The position numbers and the translations under genes are program-made. A DNA stretch of 64,000 nucleotides, taken from NCBI GenBank assembly GCA_963662155.1, contig OY759274.1, positions 46,051,565 through 46,115,564 of the forward strand, given 5' to 3'. The DNA is from Lamellibrachia columna. Taxonomy: Eukaryota; Annelida; Polychaeta; Sabellida; Siboglinidae. Below are positions 59,901 through 64,000 of this stretch, piece by piece; the first letter of the stretch is position 1; every line of letters starts with the position of its first letter. A model generated the notes under the pieces. The model was not told where the DNA came from and did no database searches. It saw only the letters and a list, made by a program, of their open reading frames with translations.

Positions 59901-61546
59901 GAGGCACCATCTCCCCAACCCGCAAATAAGCTTTGAAGGCAAGTACCATCATCGCCCTAAGCATTAAACACTTGTAATGTGACGAGAAAACGGTGGGCAT
60001 GGCAACTACCAGACGGGAAAGAATATGTAGGGTGACAGGCAAGCGGACATCAGGAACAGCGCCCACATTGCGTGCGCCGGCTAACAATTTAGTAACAAGA
60101 AAAGCATTAGAAGGGTCAGGAAACCCATTAACCTTGTGGAAATAAGACACAGCTGAAACCTTTCTACTTGCATACATACGTACATACGTACCTCTTTCTA
60201 CATGCATACATACATACATACATACATACATACATACATACATACATACATACATACATCTTTCTACATGCATACATACCTCTTTCTACTTGCATACATA
60301 CGTACATACATACCTCTTTCTACATACATACGTACATAATACCTCTTTCTACATGCATACATACATACATACATACATACATACCTCTTTCTACATGCAT
60401 ACATACGTACAAAGTCGTACATACATACCTCTTTCTACATACATACATACGTACATACGTACCTCTTTCTACATGCATACATACGTACATACGTACCTCT
60501 TTCTACATGCATACATACGTACGTACGTACCTCTTTCTACATACATACATACATACGTACATACCTACCTCTTTCTACATACATACATACATACATACGT
60601 ACATACCTCTTTCTACATGCATACATACGTACATACATACCTCTTTCTACATACATACCTATGTACATACATACCTCTTTCTACATGCATACATACGTAC
60701 ATACGTATCTCTTTCTACATGCATACATACGTACATACATACCTCTTTCTACATACATACATACGTACATACGTACCTCTTTCTACATGCATACATACAT
60801 ACATACATACCTCTTTCTACATGCATACATACGTACATACATACCTCTTTCTACTTGCATACATACGTACATACGTACCTCTTTCTACATGCATACATAA
60901 GTACATACATACCTCTTTCTACATACATACATATGTACATACGTACCTCTTTCTACATGCATACATACATACATACATACATACATACCTCTTTCTACAT
61001 GCATACATACGTACATACATACCTCTTTCTACATACATACATATGTACATACGTACTTCTTTCTACATGCATACATACATACATACATACCTCTTTCTAC
61101 ATACATACATACATACATACATACACACGTACATACGTACCTCTTTCTACATGCATACATACGTACATACACTTGAGGGACAAAGAGGAGAGCAACAAAA
61201 TTTATGGTTGTTTCAGTAACATTCATTTAATCTAATCTGCTACAGCTTTAAAGCAACAAATAACTAACATGAGCACGCATATTTGTATTCGATAGATTTG
61301 TAGTATACATGTACAAACTTTTGTTGTCCCCAACAGCCTAGACGAGGGAATGCAACTGGCTGTGGCCCTTTCCGCATCCCTCCACGAAGAGGAAGAACGG
61401 AGAGCCCAGCATGAATGTGTCATCTCAGAGACAAAAGATCTTGCAATGGCTGCTGCCAAGAAACCAACCATCTCCGATGCCTTCATGATTTTAATGTCAC
61501 CCAGTCAATCTAAGGCAGCAAAACGAGACAAGCACATACCTGCAAA
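52701..61546 (+). CDS. SLX4: Structure-specific endonuclease scaffold SLX4, N-terminal five exons
   Basis: SLX4 is a nuclear scaffold for SLX1, XPF-ERCC1 and MUS81-EME1 in crosslink repair and Holliday junction resolution. Visible exons are 52701-53930, 54627-54734, 56848-56960, 57546-57629 and 61337-61546, all GT-AG and phase-matched, giving 581 residues before the right edge. UBZ4 finger 1 is C385-C388-H403-C407 (FCQICQKELSHMNVHRR). Finger 2 is C435-C438-H451-C455 (LDCPVCGLLLKTAA joined to SRQSHMKKC) and is split by an intron. Next come a basic KKRRVR stretch and DEGMQLAVALSASLHEEEE, matching the order in vertebrate SLX4. Nuclease-binding, BTB and SAP parts would lie beyond 64000. The start may be ATG 52701 or 52818. 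An acceptor-like TGCTGCAG at about 52762 and a donor-like GTGAGT at 52809 complicate the 5' end. Confidence 0.9.
54166..54520. repeat. Degenerate minisatellite in SLX4 intron 1
   Basis: TATGTCACTGAATATAACTT, with GTGTTTTATGTTA and AAGTCATTGAACATA variants, repeats about eight to ten times with units of roughly 30-65 bases. Confidence 0.8.
54627..54734 (+). CDS. SLX4: SLX4 exon 2, first half of second UBZ4
   Basis: KDREEKKRQQETEATNQTKA then YILDCPVCGLLLKTAA. The acceptor was set at GAGTCAG because it is the AG that keeps phase. The donor GTTAGT follows. Confidence 0.88.
55202..56068. mobile_element. Non-autonomous hAT-like element in SLX4 intron 2
   Basis: Termini are CAGGGCACGAAATAA and TTATTTCGTGCCCTG, with 8-base flanks TCGTACTA and TAGTAGTA (six of eight identical). 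TTGCATAGCA/TGCTATGCAA words cluster at 55228-55300 as subterminal repeats. An inner GGGAGCCTCCCACCGAAATT segment near 55614 may be part of another insertion. Confidence 0.8.
56281..56590. repeat. Dispersed repeat related to 26221-26495 and 28300-28570
   Basis: Shares ATTTTGCAAACAATTGAACC-type and TTGTGAACATCAACGAACC-type words with those copies. It lies in SLX4 intron 2. Confidence 0.5.
56848..56960 (+). CDS. SLX4: SLX4 exon 3, second half of second UBZ4
   Basis: SRQSHMKKCAKKYQLSGADL then LNLVRQQEEDQREQPAA. Acceptor TGTGCAG, donor GTCAGA, phase 2. Confidence 0.9.
57546..57629 (+). CDS. SLX4: SLX4 exon 4, basic linker
   Basis: RALTNNQPTLRNISKKRRVR then NHRLDQPK. Acceptor TTTTGCAG, donor GTGAAC. 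The KKRRVR cluster may act in nuclear import. Confidence 0.85.
57668..58103. repeat. Composite CATA/CGTA satellite, left block
   Basis: Units of roughly 24-50 bases combine CCTCTTTCTACATGCATA with variable ACAT/ACGT tetranucleotide runs. The left end (57690-57715, GTATGCATGCATGCAGAAAG) is inverted relative to the rest, forming a hairpin centred near 57735. Confidence 0.93.
58104..58498 (-). repeat. Split direct repeat copy B2
   Basis: Starts TTTATGCAACCAACAACGC on the plus strand and ends GGTGGGGCCATAACGCC. Offset to B1 is exactly 894 bases. Differences from B1 are TGATGT/TGACGT and CTACACT/CTATACT. Confidence 0.95.
58499..58997 (-). other. Candidate A2 segment between B2 and B1
   Basis: 499 bases, GC-richer than the surroundings, present once in the window. 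In Ngaro-type elements this segment would duplicate the missing left end and carry promoter activity on the minus strand. That role is inferred. Confidence 0.55.
58998..59392 (-). repeat. Split direct repeat copy B1
   Basis: Second 395-base copy, immediately 3' of the recombinase frame on the minus strand. Confidence 0.95.
59464..60160 (-). CDS. Tyrosine recombinase, C-terminal catalytic domain (partial)
   Basis: About 232 residues remain, open to the stop at about 59464, and include the whole catalytic set: Arg in KAYLRVGEMVPRSR, His and Arg in GHSFRIGAATAAASRG, Trp in AAGRWTSDAF and the nucleophile Tyr in KKYIRFS. The catalytic order R...HxxR...W...Y is that of tyrosine recombinases. SFRIGAAT-A-A-G is the style seen in DIRS-like and Crypton elements. 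The frame runs upstream into satellite sequence without its own start, so the N-terminus is lost. Such recombinases integrate circular DNA at short identical sites. Confidence 0.85.
60161..61165. repeat. Composite CATA/CGTA satellite, right block
   Basis: Continuation of the left block beyond the inserted element: about 30 units of CCTCTTTCTACATGCATACA plus variable TACA/TACG runs. Long HTY/IHT-type frames through it are artefacts. Confidence 0.95.
61337..61546 (+). CDS. SLX4: SLX4 exon 5
   Basis: SLDEGMQLAVALSASLHEEE then CVISETKDLAMAAAKKPTIS. The DE--L-VA-ALS-S helix matches the segment after the UBZ4 pair in vertebrate SLX4. Acceptor CCAACAG, donor GTATGT at 61547. Confidence 0.88.
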
Positions 61547-61710
61547 GTATGTCAAAGCATCACTGTAACTGTTGATCTCTCTGTCCCCTCCTCTCTACCC
61601 TCCCCTGTCTCACTCCCCCCTCTTTTTCTCCCCCTCTCTCTTTTGTGAAGTTGAGGGGAAGCCAAAGAAGCATTAGCATGTCAACATTATCCGAAATGGA
61701 GCACATTCTA
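61547..61710. other. Start of SLX4 intron 5, pyrimidine-rich
   Basis: Contains a CT-rich tract at 61577-61645. No exon seen. Confidence 0.4.
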
Positions 61711-64000
61711 ACTGTATTGACACATGATGTCACACATCACTATGTTAATGAATTTACTGACACATCACTATGTTAGTAACTGTGCTGACACATCACTATG
61801 TTAGTAACTGTACTGGTAAATCACTATGTTAGTAACTGTACTAACACATCACTATGTTAGTAACTGTACTGACACATCACTATGTTAGTAACTGTACTGA
61901 CACATCACTATGTTAGTAACTGTACTTACACATCACTATGTTAGTAACTACTGACACATCACTATGTTAGTAACTGTACTGACACATCACTATGTTAGTA
62001 ACTGTACTGACACATCACTATGTTAGTAACTACTGACACATCACTATGTTAGTAACTGTACTGACACATCACTATGTTAATAACTGTACTGATAAATCAC
62101 TATGTTAGTAACTGTACTGACACATCACTATGTTAATAACTGTACTGATACATCACTATGTTAATAACTGTACTGATACATCACTATGTTAGTAACTGTA
62201 CTGACACATCACTATGTTAGTAACTGTGCTGACACATCACTATGTTAGTAACTGTGCTGACACATCACTATGTTAGTAACTGTACTGACACATCACTTTG
62301 TTAGTAACTGTGCTGACACATCACTATGTTAGTAACTGTACTGACACATCACTATGTTAGTAACTGTACTGACACATCACTATGTTAGTAACTGTGCTGA
62401 CACATCACTATGTTAGTAACTGTACTAACACATCACTATGTTAGTAACTGTACTGACACATCACTATGTTAGTAACTGTGCTGACACATCACTATGTTAG
62501 TAACTGTACTGATACATCACTATGTTAGTAACCATACTGACACATCACTATGTTAGTAACTGTACTGACACATCACTATGTTAGTAACTACTGACACATC
62601 ACTATGTTAATAACTACTGACACATCACTATGTTAATAACTGTACTGACACATCACTATGTTAGTAACTGTACTGACACATCACTATGTTAATAACTGTA
62701 CTGACACATCACTATGTTAATAACTGTACTGATACATCACTATGTTAGTAACTGTACTGACACATCACTATGTTAGTAACTACTGACACATCACTATGTT
62801 AGTAACTGTACTGACACATCACTATGTTAGTAACTGTACTGATAAATCACTATGTTAGTAACTGTACTTACACATCACTATGTTAGTAACTGTACTGACA
62901 CATCACTATGTTAGTAACTGTACTGACACATCACTATGTTAGTAACTGTACTGACACATCACTATGTTAGTAACTGTACTGACACATCACTATGTTAGTA
63001 ACTACTGACACATCACTATGTTAGTAACTGTACTGACACATCACTATGTTAATAACTGTACTGATAAATCACTATGTTAGTAACTGTACTGACACACATC
63101 ACTATGTTAATAACTGTACTGATACATCACTATGTTAATAACTGTACTGATACATCACTATGTTAGTAACTGTACTGACACATCACTATGTTAGTAACTG
63201 TGCTGACACATCACTATGTTAGTAACTGTGCTGACACATCACTATGTTAGTAACTGTACTGACACATCACTATGTTAGTAACTGTACTGACACATCACTT
63301 TGTTAGTAACTGTGCTGACACATCACTATGTTAGTAACTGTACTGACACATCACTATGTTAGTAACTGTACCGACACATCACTATGTTAGTAACTGTGCT
63401 GATACATCACTATGTTAGTAACTGTACTAACACATCACTATGTTAGTAACTGTACTGACACATCACTATGTTAGTAACTGTGCTGACACATCACTATGTT
63501 AGTAACTGTACTGATACATCACTATGTTAGTAACCATACTGACACATCACTATGTTAGTAACTGTACTGACACATCACTATGTTAGTAACTACTGACACA
63601 TCACTATGTTAATAACTACTGACACATCACTATGTTAATAACTGTACTGATACATCACTATGTTAGTAACTGTACTGACACATCACTATGTTAATAACTG
63701 TACTGATACATCACTATGTTAGTAACTGTACTGACACATCACTATGTTAGTAACTACTGACACATCACTATGTTAGTAACTGTACTGACACATCACTATG
63801 TTAGTAACTGTACTGATAAATCACTATGTTAGTAACTGTACTTACACATCACTATGTTAGTAACTGTACTGACACATCACTATGTTAGTAACTGTACTGA
63901 CACATCACTATGTTAGTAACTGTACTGACACATCACTATGTTAGTAACTGTACTGACACATCACTATGTTAGTAACTACTGACACATCACTATGTTAGTA
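61711..64000. repeat. 28-bp minisatellite reaching the window edge, in SLX4 intron 5
   Basis: The unit ACATCACTATGTTAGTAACT plus GTACTGAC occurs about 80 times. A 25-base unit lacking three bases (AACTACTGAC) and rarer variants (CACTTTGTT, AACCATACTG, GTTAATAAC) recur. Markers CACTTTG (62294 and 63296) and ACCATACT (62531 and 63533) are both 1002 bases apart, so about 1 kb of the array was duplicated as a block. Confidence 0.96.

Larger units (their letters stand above)
58104..60160 (-). mobile_element. 5'-truncated tyrosine-recombinase retroelement, Ngaro/PAT-like, in SLX4 intron 4
   Basis: On the minus strand a recombinase frame (60160-59464) is followed by B1 (59392-58998), a unique A2 (58997-58499) and B2 (58498-58104). 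B1 and B2 are 395 bases and differ at only two positions that I can find. This matches the split direct repeat (A1-body-B1-A2-B2) of Ngaro/PAT-type DIRS-like elements, with A1, gag and RT missing. Both outer flanks are the same composite satellite, so it inserted there. The near identity of B1 and B2 suggests a recent event. Confidence 0.75.

Noticed and set aside
57646..61235. Long HTY/IHTYIR-type frames
   Set aside because: Translation of the composite CATA/CGTA satellite. The real coding parts here are SLX4 exons and the recombinase domain.

Overview
This window is animal nuclear DNA. Its genes are split by GT-AG introns, and about half of it is transposon remnants and satellite-like arrays. 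The base composition is AT-rich. LINE, copia, tRNA-SINE, hAT-like and tyrosine-recombinase elements occur together with kilobase-scale minisatellites and genes of animal type. That suggests an invertebrate bilaterian, possibly a mollusc or other lophotrochozoan. No ribosomal or mitochondrial marker is present, so the taxon is a guess.

Four genes are supported. (1) AMDHD2, N-acetylglucosamine-6-phosphate deacetylase, lies on the + strand at 23716-35816. It has ten exons whose phases all fit and gives 408 residues, complete with metal ligands and catalytic Asp. (2) VMA21, the V-ATPase assembly chaperone of the ER, lies on the - strand at 37628-42436. It has three exons, gives 94 residues, and runs tail to tail with AMDHD2. 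(3) A two-exon gene at 51719-52647 (+) encodes an unrecognised 94-residue protein with one membrane segment. (4) SLX4, the nuclease scaffold of crosslink repair and Holliday junction processing, lies on the + strand from 52701 (or 52818). Five exons are visible, including both UBZ4 zinc fingers, and the gene runs off the right edge. The genes serve unrelated pathways: amino-sugar catabolism, V-ATPase biogenesis and DNA repair.

Layout: 1-13.1 kb is gene-poor, with LINE fragments, a fold-back element interrupted by a tRNA-derived SINE, gag-like and transposase-like scraps and inverted dispersed repeats. 13.3-16.9 kb is a 30-bp minisatellite. 17-20.8 kb is mostly featureless. 20.8-23.6 kb is a 31-bp minisatellite ending just before AMDHD2. 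AMDHD2 introns hold a hAT-like element with perfect 8-bp target duplication, a decayed copia element and a 66-bp minisatellite. VMA21 intron 1 holds two more hAT-like or MITE elements. 42.9-47 kb is dominated by microsatellites (ACGC, a 973-bp pure AC run, duplicated AT blocks). 47-51.6 kb holds LINE endonuclease and Tigger-like remnants. SLX4 introns contain another hAT-like element, a CATA-type composite satellite split by a truncated tyrosine-recombinase element with a B1-A2-B2 split direct repeat, and a 28-bp array reaching the window end.

The most informative non-genic signals are the Ngaro/PAT-like split-repeat element, four non-autonomous elements with CAGGG termini and private subterminal motif clusters, the minisatellite that seems to have grown from a motif inside a dispersed transposon, and the very close spacing of the 94-residue gene and SLX4. 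I saw nothing that clearly amounts to an undescribed multi-gene system.
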